In this document: piece by piece, positions 16,371-25,321 of the stretch
Numbering within the stretch: the first letter of the stretch is position 1
How the letters are laid out: the number at the start of each line of letters is the position of its first letter
Assembly (NCBI RefSeq): GCF_900446215.1
Contig: NZ_UAQZ01000017.1
Location: 367,151 to 431,150, forward strand
Direction: 5' to 3'
DNA: 64,000 bases
From: Burkholderia cenocepacia
GTDB lineage: Bacteria > Pseudomonadota > Gammaproteobacteria > Burkholderiales > Burkholderiaceae
Program-made: the position numbers and the translations under genes
The notes under the pieces: model-generated
Database searches by the model: none
What the model saw: only the letters and a program-made list of their open reading frames with translations
What the model was told of the DNA's origin: nothing

Positions 16371-18399
16371 CGTCCGCTCGCCGGGCCCGCGCGAAGTCCT
16401 GCGGCTGCTCGCGCCGTTTCCGGGACGCGCGGCCATGGCCGTGCGCGTCGCGCTGATCTGCGCGCTCGTCGTGCTCGTGACGAGCGGGTACGGCACGCCC
16501 GAAGCCGCGATTTCCGCGTACGTCGTGTTCTTCCTGAACCGCGCCGATCGCGTGACGAGCGCCGTGCTCGCGGTCGCGATGCTGTTGCTCGTCACGATCG
16601 TGATCGCGCTCGTGATCGGCGTCGCGATCTTCAGCATCGAGTATTCGGTGCTGCGCGTCGCGTGCATGGCCGTGCTGTCGGTCGGGCTGCTCTACCTGAC
16701 GTCCGCCAGCAAGCTGCGCCCCGTCGGCGCAATCCTCGCGATGATCGTCGGTTTCGGGCTCGACCAGCTGGGCCTCGCGCCGGTCGGCGAAGCCGCGACG
16801 CGCGCGCTGCTCTATGCCTGGCTGATGGTCGCGATCCCGGTCGGCGTCGCGATCGTCGTCAACCTGCTGATCGCGCCATCGCCGCGCAAGCTCGCGCACA
16901 CGCAGCTCGCGAAGCGGCTGCGGCTCGCCGCGCGGCGGCTGCGCGGCGACGACGACGCGCGCGCCGGGTTCGACGCCAGCCTGCGCGAAAGCGACAAGCC
17001 ATTGCTCACGTGGCTCAAGCTGTCGAAGCTCGAAGGCTCGTCGTCGGGCGCGGATGTCGTCGCGTTGCGGCAGGCCGTCGCGTCGAGCACCGCGCTGCTC
17101 GTGGCGGTGGCGCTCGCGGATCGCGAACCGCAGGCGCGGCTGCCCGACGCGTTCGCCACGCCGATCGCGACGACGCTCGACGAGATGGCCGCGATCCTCG
17201 AACGGGGCGGCTATCCGGTCGACGTGACGCTCGCGCTGCCAGCCGCCGATGCGCTGCCGCCGCTCGCACGCGTCGTCGCGACGGACCTGCACACCGCGAT
17301 CACGCGGTTCGCGGAACCGCCCGCGATCGACACGGCGGCCGCGCCGGCCGATACCGCCGACGCGCGCGCCGCCGGCCAACCGGCCGCACCCGCGGCACCG
17401 CCCGCGCCGCGCGGCGGCTTCTTCCTGCCGGACGCACGCACCAATCCCGACCATATCCGCTATGCGCTGAAGACGACGGTCGCGGCGATGTTCTGCTACC
17501 TGCTGTACTCGCAACTCGACTGGTCGGGCATCCATACCTGCTTCATCACCTGCTACATGGTGTCGCTCGGCTCGACGGCCGAAACGGTCGAGAAGCTCAC
17601 GCTGCGCATCGCCGGCTGCATCGTCGGCGCGCTGATCGGCACCGCCGCGCTCGTGTTCGTCGTCCCGTCGCTGTCGTCGATCGGCGAACTGATGGCGCTC
17701 GTCTTCGTCGGCGCGTGGCTGTCCGCGTGGGTCGCGTTCGGATCGCCGCGCATCGCGTACGCGGGCTTCCAGGTCGCGTTCGCGTTCTTCCTGTGCGTGA
17801 TCCAGGGCGCGGGCCCCGGCTTCGACCTGACGCTCGCGCGCGATCGCACGATCGGCATCCTGCTCGGCAACGTGGTCGTGTATCTCGTGTTCACGCGCAT
17901 CTGGCCGGTCAGCATCGGCAAGCAGATCGACACGGCGCTCGCGGCGCTGCTCGACCAGTGGCGGCGCGTGACGCAGATCGCGCAGCCGGCCGAACGGCGC
18001 GCGCTGGCCGCCGACGCGTTCGCCCGTCACGGCGCGATCTCGCAGGAGCTCGGCCTGATCCACTACGAACCGTCGTGGGTGCGGCCGGCCGCGACGTGGC
18101 TGGCCACGCGGCGACGCGCGCTCGCGGAACTCGGCGCGCTCGAAGGCCCGCTGTTCCTGCTCGCCGAACGCAAGCCGGGCGACGCGGCGATCGGCGCGCA
18201 ACTCTCGCGCGTCACTGACCCGGGCGACGACGAAACGACGCCCCGCACGCCTGCCCCGGCGCCACCGTCGAGCGCCGCCGCCCCCACCGACCCCGCGCGC
18301 GACGCGCTGCTGAACCTGATCGACACGCGGCTCGCGCGGATCGCCGACGCCGCCCGTCAAGCCACACCGAAGGAGCCTGCCCCTCATGCGCGTACCTGA
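16351..18399 (+). CDS. mdtO: FUSC-family inner-membrane efflux component (MdtO/AaeB type)
   Basis: 682 residues, close to the length of E. coli MdtO. It has two blocks of membrane helices (residues ~35-180 and ~380-530 as judged from the hydrophobic runs), each followed by a soluble stretch, the fusaric-acid-resistance layout. The start at 16351 overlaps the mdtN end. The C-terminal tail is rich in Ala/Pro and its last 14 bases overlap mdtP. The likely substrates are aromatic acids or drugs; this is inferred from the family. Confidence 0.85.
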   Translation: MARPAADVRSPGPREVLRLLAPFPGRAAMAVRVALICALVVLVTSGYGTPEAAISAYVVFFLNRADRVTSAVLAVAMLLLVTIVIALVIGVAIFSIEYSVLRVACMAVLSVGLLYLTSASKLRPVGAILAMIVGFGLDQLGLAPVGEAATRALLYAWLMVAIPVGVAIVVNLLIAPSPRKLAHTQLAKRLRLAARRLRGDDDARAGFDASLRESDKPLLTWLKLSKLEGSSSGADVVALRQAVASSTALLVAVALADREPQARLPDAFATPIATTLDEMAAILERGGYPVDVTLALPAADALPPLARVVATDLHTAITRFAEPPAIDTAAAPADTADARAAGQPAAPAAPPAPRGGFFLPDARTNPDHIRYALKTTVAAMFCYLLYSQLDWSGIHTCFITCYMVSLGSTAETVEKLTLRIAGCIVGALIGTAALVFVVPSLSSIGELMALVFVGAWLSAWVAFGSPRIAYAGFQVAFAFFLCVIQGAGPGFDLTLARDRTIGILLGNVVVYLVFTRIWPVSIGKQIDTALAALLDQWRRVTQIAQPAERRALAADAFARHGAISQELGLIHYEPSWVRPAATWLATRRRALAELGALEGPLFLLAERKPGDAAIGAQLSRVTDPGDDETTPRTPAPAPPSSAAAPTDPARDALLNLIDTRLARIADAARQATPKEPAPHART

Positions 18400-19930
18400 A
18401 CCACCGGCCGCCTCGATCGCCGCCGCCGCGCTCGCGACCGCCGTCGCGCTGGCCGGCTGCGCGACGTCGTCGATCGATCTGGCGCCGGCGGCGCCCGACC
18501 GCCCGTGGCAGCCGCAAACGTCGGCCGCGGGCGACATCGTGGCGGCGCCACCGCGCGCATCCACGCAAGGTGCGCACGACTACACGCTGCCTGCGTCGCC
18601 GGCGCTCGCGTCGGTGTCGGCGCCGGCCGCGCTCGATGCCGCGCACGCGTACACGCTGCCCGAGCTGATCGATCTCGCCGAATCGGCGAACCCGCTGACC
18701 CGCATCGCCTGGAACGACGCGCGCAACGCGGCGCTCGCGGTCGGCCTCGCCAAGTCCGCCTATCTGCCGCGCCTGTCCGCGACGGCAATGGGCGCGTACC
18801 AGGCGAACCACGGCTCGACGTCGACGATCCTCGGCGATTCGTCGAGCAACACCACCGTGCACGGCACGATTTCGGCGCTGTCGCTGCAATGGCTGCTGTT
18901 CGATTTCGGCGGCCGCGCGGCGCGCGTCGAAGCGGCCGAACAGGCATCGATCGCGTCGAACGTCGCGTTCACGGCCGTGCACCAGCAGGTGATCCACGAC
19001 GTGACCGTCTCGTACTACCGCTACGAAGCCGCCCGCGCGCGCGCGCTGAGCGCGCAACAGGGCCTCGCGAACGCGGACGCGATCCTCGCGGCGTCCCGCG
19101 CGCGGCTCAAGCACGGCGTCGGCACGGTCGTCGAGCTCGCGCAGGCGACGCAGAACCGCGCGCAGGCGAACCTCGCGCTCGTGCAGGCGAACGGCGCCGA
19201 GAGCGACGGCTACCTCGCGCTCGTCTCCGCGCTCGGCATCTCGCCGCTGTCGAAGCCGACGATCGCCGCGCTGCCGAAGCGGCCGCTGCCGCCTGCGCTC
19301 GGCTCGTCGGTCGACGCGATCGTGTCGGACGCAATCGCACGCCGGCCCGACCTGCAGGGCGCGTTCGCGGTCGAAAAGGCCAATCGCGCAAAGATCAAGG
19401 CCGCGGAAGCCGCGTTCATGCCGAAGATCTTCCTGTCCGCGTCGACGTCGTATGCGAGCGGCGGCACGGCCATCTCCGCGCTGCCCGCGATCGGCGACCA
19501 GGCGCCGACCGTCAACCTGAACGGCAGCCGCTACGGCGGCGGCGTGTTCCTCGGCGTGACGATTCCGCTGTACGACGGCGGCCTGCGCTCGGCCGTGCTG
19601 ATGCAGGCGCGCAACGACGCGCAAAGCGCGTCCGCGCGCCTCACGCGGACCAAGGAGGAAGCGGTGCGCCAGGTCGTCGCCGCGCAGAACGCGGTGCAGA
19701 CGAGCCTGGCGTCGCACGACGCCGCGAAGGCGCTCGTCGATGCCGCGCAAACCAGCTACGACGCGGCGCTGACCGCGTACCGGAACGGCGTCGGCTCGGT
19801 CACCGACGCGACGATCGCGCAAAGCCAGTTGCTCGCCGCGCGCAACGCGGAAGTCGACAGCTATGCCGGCGCATTGTCGGCCGCCGCCGCGCTCGCGCTC
19901 GCGACGGGCACGATCGGCGCGGCGCAGTAG
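18386..19930 (+). CDS. mdtP: Outer-membrane efflux lipoprotein (TolC/OprM family)
   Basis: 514 residues. The N-terminus has a lipobox VALAGCATSS, and two OEP repeats follow, with Ala-rich coiled-coil helices (ITQ-type blocks TVVELAQATQNRAQANLALV and SVTDATIAQSQLLAARNAEV). It completes the tripartite pump encoded by the three preceding genes, with which it overlaps. Expected location: outer membrane, as a trimer. Confidence 0.9.
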   Translation: MRVPEPPAASIAAAALATAVALAGCATSSIDLAPAAPDRPWQPQTSAAGDIVAAPPRASTQGAHDYTLPASPALASVSAPAALDAAHAYTLPELIDLAESANPLTRIAWNDARNAALAVGLAKSAYLPRLSATAMGAYQANHGSTSTILGDSSSNTTVHGTISALSLQWLLFDFGGRAARVEAAEQASIASNVAFTAVHQQVIHDVTVSYYRYEAARARALSAQQGLANADAILAASRARLKHGVGTVVELAQATQNRAQANLALVQANGAESDGYLALVSALGISPLSKPTIAALPKRPLPPALGSSVDAIVSDAIARRPDLQGAFAVEKANRAKIKAAEAAFMPKIFLSASTSYASGGTAISALPAIGDQAPTVNLNGSRYGGGVFLGVTIPLYDGGLRSAVLMQARNDAQSASARLTRTKEEAVRQVVAAQNAVQTSLASHDAAKALVDAAQTSYDAALTAYRNGVGSVTDATIAQSQLLAARNAEVDSYAGALSAAAALALATGTIGAAQ

Positions 19931-20234
19931 CGCCGCCGCCAGGCGGTTGACGCAGGCGCGCGCCGCCCACTAGAATGCCGCCCATTCTTCCTTCAGGAAC
20001 CATCGTGGACAGTTGCAGCACTCCGTTGCGTGCGCCGCTTGCCGCCTGAACGCCTGTCCGCCGCAGTTCTCCTGCCACGGCTCGCGTTCCGCGAGCCGCA
20101 CGCTCACCCCGTTCACACTGAATGACGCATTCGCGCGGTACAGTACCGCGCGATGACGGCTATCGCCGCGTCGCGTTCGGCCTTGCGCCGCGGCGACGCG
20201 CGCCGGCATGCGCTTCTTGCACGGCAGGACAACC
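19931..20234. other. Intergenic region after the efflux operon
   Basis: 304 bases without a supported gene. It separates mdtP from the MgtC-family gene and should contain the promoter of the latter. I see no convincing terminator hairpin with a T-run. Confidence 0.4.
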
Positions 20235-20942
20235 ATGACTTTCGATTTCGCACTCCGTCTTTTCACCGCGTTCGCCTGCGGCGTCGCCATCGGCCTCGAG
20301 CGCCAGATGCGCCAGCGCACGGCCGGCCTGCGCACCATCACGCTCGTCGCGAGCGGCGCATGCCTGTTCGTCACGCTCGGCGTGCTGACCGGCAACGGCG
20401 TCGCGGGCGTCACGCAGATCGCCGCGTACGTCGTGTCGGGCGTCGGCTTTCTCGGCGGCGGCGTGATCATGCGCGACAAGGGTTCGATCCAGGGCATCAA
20501 CACGGCCGCGACGCTGTGGTGCTCGGCCGCCGTCGGCGTGCTGGCCGGCTCCGGTCACTACGTGCCCGCGCTCGCCGGCACGGGTGTCGTGCTGCTCACC
20601 AATACGGTGCTGCGCGGCGTCAGCCAGGCCATCAACGCGACGCCCGTCTCCAACGCCGACCTCGTGCGCGAATACCAGATCACCGTGATTTGCCTCGCCG
20701 CCGACGAAGTGCACATCCGCACGCTGCTGTCGAACGCGATGTATGCGAAGCCGCTGTCGTTCCAGAGCCTCACGAGCGAGGACGTGCCCGACCAGCCGGA
20801 CCGGCTGAAGGTGACCGCGACGCTGAAGCTGCATCCGAAGGATCAGCAGAAGCTCGAGCAGATCGCGAGCCGGATGAGCATGGAGAAAAGCATTTCCAGC
20901 GTGAGCTGGACCGCGAAGGAAGCGGAGCCGATGATGGAGTGA
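20235..20942 (+). CDS. MgtC/SapB-family membrane protein
   Basis: 235 residues from ATG 20235. The N-terminal half has the MgtC signature: RLFTAFACGVAIGLERQMRQ, RTITLVASGACLFVTLG and GVGFLGGGVIMRDKGSIQGI, with four to five membrane helices. The C-terminal ~90 residues are soluble (ACT-like). MgtC proteins modulate ATP synthase and help survival in low magnesium and in macrophages. It converges on cepR. Confidence 0.88.
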   Translation: MTFDFALRLFTAFACGVAIGLERQMRQRTAGLRTITLVASGACLFVTLGVLTGNGVAGVTQIAAYVVSGVGFLGGGVIMRDKGSIQGINTAATLWCSAAVGVLAGSGHYVPALAGTGVVLLTNTVLRGVSQAINATPVSNADLVREYQITVICLAADEVHIRTLLSNAMYAKPLSFQSLTSEDVPDQPDRLKVTATLKLHPKDQQKLEQIASRMSMEKSISSVSWTAKEAEPMME

Positions 20943-20985
20943 GCCGCGTGGCGGCCGCCGCATCCGGCGCCGCCGTCGCGTTGCG

Positions 20986-21705
20986 TCAGGGTGCTTCGAT
21001 GAGCCCGGCCGAGATCGCCTTGACGACCGCCTGGACCTTGTTGGTCGCGCCGAGCTTCTCGAGGATGTTGTTCACGTGGAAGTTGACCGTCCGCTCCGAG
21101 ATGCTGAGGATCTGGCCGATTTCGCACGCGGTCTTGCCCTCGGCCGTCCAGCACAGCACCTCGCGCTCGCGCGCGGTCAGCGTGACGCCCGCCGCCGGCG
21201 ACAGCTTCGGCACCATGAAGCGGCTCATCAGCGAATGCGACAGGTTTGCGAGCCAGTTGGTCTGCAGCGTCAGCATGTTGATCTCGGCCGGCGTCAGCCG
21301 GTCGGCATGGCGGGCGATGCTTAGCAGCCCGAACGCGCCGCGCGCCGCCCAGCTCGACTGCGCGACGCCCACCGACAATCCGAAATCGCGCGCGTCCTGC
21401 CACAGCGGGCACGGATCGATCCGGTCGACGTCCGGCCACACGATCATGTTGGTGTTGAGCGCGCCGTCACGAACCGTCGAATCGATCTCGATGTAGTTCT
21501 GCGCCTGGTAGTGCGCCATCCAGCCGTCCGGATAGGTATCGAAGATGGCGACGGCCGGCTTCGAAACGGGCAGCGGTACGCGAATGCCGTAACAGCAGTA
21601 TTCGAATCCGAGCCGCTTGGAATAGGCGGCGATCCGCTGGAAGAGCTGCTGCTCGTCCTCCGCGGCGCTGAATTGTTGGTAGGCATCCTGCCAGCGCAGT
21701 TCCAT
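20986..21705 (-). CDS. cepR: CepR, N-acyl-homoserine-lactone-responsive LuxR regulator
   Basis: 239 residues. The autoinducer domain has the conserved ligand residues of the family (DGWMAHYQAQNYIEIDSTV and IVWPDVD), and the C-terminal LuxR HTH reads LTAREREVLCWTAEGKTACE followed by ISERTVNFHVNNILEKLG. I recognise it as CepR of the Burkholderia cepacia complex. With octanoyl-homoserine lactone it activates cepI and virulence genes. The neighbours rsaM and cepI are in the known order and orientation. Confidence 0.97.
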   Translation of the reverse strand: MELRWQDAYQQFSAAEDEQQLFQRIAAYSKRLGFEYCCYGIRVPLPVSKPAVAIFDTYPDGWMAHYQAQNYIEIDSTVRDGALNTNMIVWPDVDRIDPCPLWQDARDFGLSVGVAQSSWAARGAFGLLSIARHADRLTPAEINMLTLQTNWLANLSHSLMSRFMVPKLSPAAGVTLTAREREVLCWTAEGKTACEIGQILSISERTVNFHVNNILEKLGATNKVQAVVKAISAGLIEAP

Positions 21706-21778
21706 TCTTTCTCCGACAACGTCACGCTGTCATACTTGTCAGGTTTCAGTACCCGTTCGAGGCTGATACATTCCGCGC

Positions 21779-22222
21779 ATGACTTCACCCTTGCTGCACC
21801 CTGTCCCCGGCCCGTCCCCGGACGGCTACGTACGCCTGTCAGAAGGCGCACTGGCCGCACTCGTGCTCGACCATGTCGCGAGCGGCCTCGATCCGTCGCT
21901 GCTGGCCGAACTGCGCGACAACGCGATCGACGCCCGCCTCGCCGGCTATACCGAATGGCATCGCACGGCCGGTGCCGGCGTCGCCTACGTGACGGTCGGC
22001 TGGGACTGGTACCTCGAACGCGCGACGGGCACGTTCGTGATCGCGGGCGGCGACGTTCGCAGCAACGTGATGGCCATCGACGCCAAGGGCGCCGACATCG
22101 GCATGTTGCGCACGGCCGCCGCGCTCGCCGCACGACTCGCCGCCCTCGACTGGCCCGCCGCGGTCGCGTCGGCCCTGCTCGGGCACAACGACGCCTATCA
22201 TGCCGGTCCGACGCTCCAGTGA
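21779..22222 (+). CDS. rsaM: RsaM-like quorum-sensing modulator
   Basis: 147 residues lying between cepR and cepI, transcribed like cepI and divergent from cepR. The block ARLAGYTEWHRTAGAGVAYV and the WDWY motif fit the RsaM/DUF4902 family, which lowers acyl-homoserine-lactone signalling by a mechanism not visible in sequence. The identification rests on family resemblance plus the diagnostic gene order. Confidence 0.9.
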   Translation: MTSPLLHPVPGPSPDGYVRLSEGALAALVLDHVASGLDPSLLAELRDNAIDARLAGYTEWHRTAGAGVAYVTVGWDWYLERATGTFVIAGGDVRSNVMAIDAKGADIGMLRTAAALAARLAALDWPAAVASALLGHNDAYHAGPTLQ

Positions 22223-22352
22223 CAACCGGCCGCGCATTCCTCTGACGATTTTGCAAGACTGGCGCTCTTTATAAGCAAAAGCGGCGCGGTTTTCAATCCC
22301 GTTGATCAAGAAACCGTTACCACGTCCCGAATGGCGTCTTTACGCCGTCACC

Positions 22353-22374
22353 CTGTAAGAGTTACCAGTTACAG
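22353..22374. promoter_or_regulatory. cep box (CepR-binding site) upstream of cepI
   Basis: A 22-base imperfect dyad with outer arms CTGTAA and TTACAG around GAGTTACCAG, about 59 bases before the cepI ATG. It has the form of the lux-box-like CepR operator known from this locus, so it should mediate positive autoregulation of cepI. Confidence 0.88.
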
Positions 22375-22432
22375 GCTCCTCGTGCCGCGCGCTGTAATGC
22401 ACGCATACAAAAGCACAGATCCGAGGACATCC

Positions 22433-23041
22433 ATGCAGACCTTCGTTCACGAGGAAGGGCGGTTGCCACACGAACTCGCGGCGGATCTCGGGCGCTATCG
22501 GCGCCGCGTGTTCGTCGAGCAGCTCGGTTGGGCGCTCCCGTCGGCGAACGAAAGTTTCGAGCGTGACCAGTTCGATCGCGACGATACCGTCTACGTGTTC
22601 GCGCGAAACGCCGACGGCGACATGTGCGGATGTGCGCGCCTGCTGCCGACGACGCGCCCGTATCTGCTGAAGTCGCTGTTCGCCGACCTGGTCGCCGAGG
22701 ACATGCCGCTGCCGCAATCGGCCGCCGTCTGGGAATTGTCGCGATTCGCGGCGACCGACGACGAAGGCGGTCCGGGCAACGCCGAATGGGCCGTGCGGCC
22801 GATGCTCGCGGCCGTCGTCGAATGCGCGGCCCAGCTCGGGGCGCGGCAGTTGATCGGCGTGACGTTCGCGAGCATGGAGCGGCTGTTCCGCCGGATCGGC
22901 ATACACGCGCACCGCGCAGGCCCGCCGAAGCAGGTAGATGGGCGTCTGGTGGTCGCGTGCTGGATCGACATCGATCCGCAAACGTTTGCTGCGCTAGGAA
23001 TCGAGCCGGGGCAAGCCGCCCGGCAAGCTATCGCCGCCTGA
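22433..23041 (+). CDS. cepI: CepI, acyl-homoserine-lactone synthase
   Basis: 202 residues from ATG 22433. The LuxI-family catalytic residues are visible: YRRRVFVEQLGW, FERDQFDRDDTVYVFAR, GCARLLPTTRPYLL and WELSRFA. It makes octanoyl-homoserine lactone (and some hexanoyl) from S-adenosylmethionine and acyl carrier protein. It is driven by the cep box at 22353-22374. Confidence 0.97.
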   Translation: MQTFVHEEGRLPHELAADLGRYRRRVFVEQLGWALPSANESFERDQFDRDDTVYVFARNADGDMCGCARLLPTTRPYLLKSLFADLVAEDMPLPQSAAVWELSRFAATDDEGGPGNAEWAVRPMLAAVVECAAQLGARQLIGVTFASMERLFRRIGIHAHRAGPPKQVDGRLVVACWIDIDPQTFAALGIEPGQAARQAIAA

Positions 23042-23093
23042 GCCGGAACGCGCGTTTCCGTCCGGGGCGGCATCGTAACGAAGGAGAACCAAC

Positions 23094-23858
23094 GTGGACC
23101 AGTCTCAGGTCTTTCGCGCGATGATGCCCGGGTTGACGAGCGCCAGCGGCGCCCGCGTCACGGTCGCCTATCCGTCGTTTCCCAGGCCGTTGCCGCTCGT
23201 GCGGCTCGACCGCCGCGGGCTCGTGTTTCGTGCCGCCGGCGCCGCACCGCTCGTGTGCGGGCTGCCGCGCCCGGCAACCCTGCTGGTCGCGGACGAGCCG
23301 CTGTGCTCGCTGCGCCTCGTGATCCGCGACATCGCCGCGACCGGCGACGGCCGCCACGACCTGACGATGCAGCCGTCCGGCGCCGCCGGTGACGAATTGC
23401 TGTGGCACGCGTTGCGCGATCGCGAGCCGTACCGGCGAATTCGGCACCCGCTCGCGCCGGTCGATCTGCCCGTTCCCATCGACGGCGAACCGCATGCGGC
23501 GGCCGGCGAAACCGCTGCGCGCCCGTCGCGCAGCGCGGCTTTCCGCCTGCCCTGCCACAGCGACGCGCTGTTCTTCGCGGACTGGCTCGAATATCACTTC
23601 GATGAACTGCGCGCATTGTCGCAACAGCACGGGCCGCAACTGCAGCTCAATCAGCTCGAACGACAGGTTGACGATGACGAGGTCGGCGTGCGTTTCGTCT
23701 ACGACATCGACGGGCATGCGACGCGACACGCATTGACCGACTGCGCGCGCGAGGCATGTGCATGGATCGAGACGGAGATGCGCAGCAAATACGCGCTGCC
23801 CGTCGCGCAAGAGCGGTTTGGCGCGTTTGCCGCGCATGCGCGGGCCGGCGGCATGTGA
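23094..23858 (+). CDS. Conserved protein downstream of cepI
   Basis: 254 residues from a GTG at 23094 with AAGGAG 7 bases upstream (23081-23086), 52 bases after cepI and on the same strand, so probably cotranscribed. There is no membrane segment and I recognise no catalytic motif. The middle part (SAAFRLPCHSDALFFADWLE) and the C-terminal acidic part are ordinary globular sequence. A conserved protein at this position in B. cenocepacia has been linked to quorum-sensing output; the mechanism is not known to me. Confidence 0.8.
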   Translation: MDQSQVFRAMMPGLTSASGARVTVAYPSFPRPLPLVRLDRRGLVFRAAGAAPLVCGLPRPATLLVADEPLCSLRLVIRDIAATGDGRHDLTMQPSGAAGDELLWHALRDREPYRRIRHPLAPVDLPVPIDGEPHAAAGETAARPSRSAAFRLPCHSDALFFADWLEYHFDELRALSQQHGPQLQLNQLERQVDDDEVGVRFVYDIDGHATRHALTDCAREACAWIETEMRSKYALPVAQERFGAFAAHARAGGM

Positions 23859-23962
23859 ATGCGGCCGTGCCGCGGGCCGCCACCAGGCGGGTTGCGCGGC
23901 GGCAAGTTGTGCAGATACAACGAGCGCTTGCAAACGTCCGGGTTTTCCCTTAAATTTACGTC

Positions 23963-24018
23963 TGTCTCCTCCATGTCTCCAAACATGGATTCAGCCCGCT
24001 CCAGCAGCGGGCTTTTTT
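23963..24018 (+). ncRNA. Candidate small RNA with sigma-70 promoter and terminator
   Basis: A promoter-like pair, TTGCAA (23928-23933) and TAAATT (23951-23956) with 17-base spacing, is followed by a pyrimidine-rich start and a hairpin (CCATGT ... ACATGG, 23971-23988). A Rho-independent terminator (23993-24018) ends it. No coding gene follows on this strand; the next gene is convergent. The transcript would be about 55 nt. It could also be just the terminator of the cepI operon with a chance promoter. Confidence 0.4.
23993..24018 (+). terminator. Rho-independent terminator
   Basis: Stem AGCCCGCT (23993-24000), loop CCAGC, stem AGCGGGCT (24006-24013), then a T-run. It ends transcription from the cepI side and protects the convergent gene at 24063-24353. 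Confidence 0.85.
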
Positions 24019-24062
24019 ATTGCCTGAACAGTTTGCGGGGCCACATCACCTCCTGCGCGCGA

Positions 24063-24353
24063 CTAGCCCGCCGGACCCAAGGTGGCCGGGCGTAGCCAGT
24101 AGTAACGCACCGCAAATATCAGCGCGACCGTGACGACCAGGATCAGCAGCAGGTACAACCAGCCCTTTCTGGTCGTCGGCAGGTCCGTCAGGGCACCGAC
24201 TTCGCCCGTCAGCGCCGCCAACGCGACCATCGCCAGGCCGGCCAGCACCAACGTCCCCTTTGCCACCCATCCGAACGCGGCCTCCAGCCCGGCTGCCCAT
24301 CGCGACTGGCGGTAAGGTCCGGCAACCGGCCGGCGCAGATCGGGCTTACCCAT
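24063..24353 (-). CDS. Small two-helix membrane protein
   Basis: 96 residues from ATG 24353. There are two hydrophobic helices (GTLVLAGLAMVALAALTG and WLYLLLILVVTVALIFAVRY) after a basic N-terminus. I recognise no family function. It stands alone, convergent with the cepI operon. Confidence 0.65.
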   Translation of the reverse strand: MGKPDLRRPVAGPYRQSRWAAGLEAAFGWVAKGTLVLAGLAMVALAALTGEVGALTDLPTTRKGWLYLLLILVVTVALIFAVRYYWLRPATLGPAG

Positions 24354-24653
24354 TCGTCAGTTCCCTACCGGCATGCGCGTGCGCGCACGTCGTGCGGCAA
24401 GCGCCGCCGATCGCATGAATGCGAAGGTCTTGTTGATGGGCAGCCGCTGCGATGCGGAGTGCGCACACTCGATCGAAATGCGTCATGTTTTCTTTCGCGA
24501 GACGAGGCTCAGCACAATTCGATTCGTTTGGCCGGGCCGAATCGATATCGTTCGATACAGCCAGTATCGCCCGAAACACGATCCGCTCGCCTCGCCCAAT
24601 CGCGATCGGCCGGCTTATCATTGACCGGCCAGCCACTTCCCGTCGAGGTCATC
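24354..24653. other. Intergenic region
   Basis: 300 bases between divergently oriented genes (24353 leftward, 24654 rightward). It should hold both promoters. I see no gene or clear repeat here. Confidence 0.4.
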
Positions 24654-25040
24654 TTGCACGCCCATCTGCGCATTGCCCGCCCGGTCAACAACCTCGCCCG
24701 CACCGAACGCATGTATCGCGACGGCCTCGATCTGTCGGTACTGGCGCGCTTCGACGATCACGACGGCTTTTCCGGCGTAATGCTCGGCCGCGAAGGCCTC
24801 GACTATCACTTCGAGTTCACACACTGCCCCGACCATCCGATCGCGCCGTCGCCGACGCCCGAGGATTTGATCGTGTTCTACCTGCCCGATCGGCCGAAAT
24901 GGGAAGCCGCCTGCGAGCGCGCGACCGCACACGGCTTCATGCCCGTGACGTCGTTCAATCCGTACTGGGAAATTTCCGGCCAGACCTTCGAGGATGCCGA
25001 CGGTTACCGGATCGTGTTGCAGAACGGTACGTGGCGCTGA
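24654..25040 (+). CDS. VOC-superfamily (glyoxalase-like) protein
   Basis: 128 residues if started at the TTG at 24654, where GAGG lies 5 bases upstream; a longer frame extends left to 24459 but looks non-coding. It has two beta-alpha-beta-beta-beta modules typical of VOC proteins: LHAHLRIARPVNNLARTERM at the start and SGQTFEDADGYRIVLQNG at the end. Possible roles are glyoxalase, resistance protein or dioxygenase-like enzyme; the substrate is unknown. Confidence 0.75.
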   Translation: MHAHLRIARPVNNLARTERMYRDGLDLSVLARFDDHDGFSGVMLGREGLDYHFEFTHCPDHPIAPSPTPEDLIVFYLPDRPKWEAACERATAHGFMPVTSFNPYWEISGQTFEDADGYRIVLQNGTWR

Positions 25041-25321
25041 TGGGCTGACGTGCGTGAGCCGTTACACGGCGGGGTGGTTGCCGCCGGTGGTAGCACATCC
25101 GCACTCGCCGGTCGCCAACGATGCAGCGTCAGACGTTCGATATCGATTCGATGGCGTGATCGTTACGGGGGTACGGAAGGACGACTGTGGACTCAATGCA
25201 GATGACGCCACAAGCGCGGCACTGGAACGCATGAGGGGAAGGAAGTCGCGATCGTCGCTAGTACCAGCGACGATCGGAAGAATTGCTGACGAGAAACGAG
25301 CGCTAGCGCCGCCCGCTTGGG

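Noticed and set aside
16207..18564. 785-codon minus-strand frame across mdtN/mdtO
   Set aside because: Low-complexity Arg/Asp/Gly-rich shadow; the plus-strand genes carry clear family features.
24459..24653. N-terminal extension of the VOC protein
   Set aside because: It does not resemble VOC sequence; TTG 24654 has a GAGG at the right distance.
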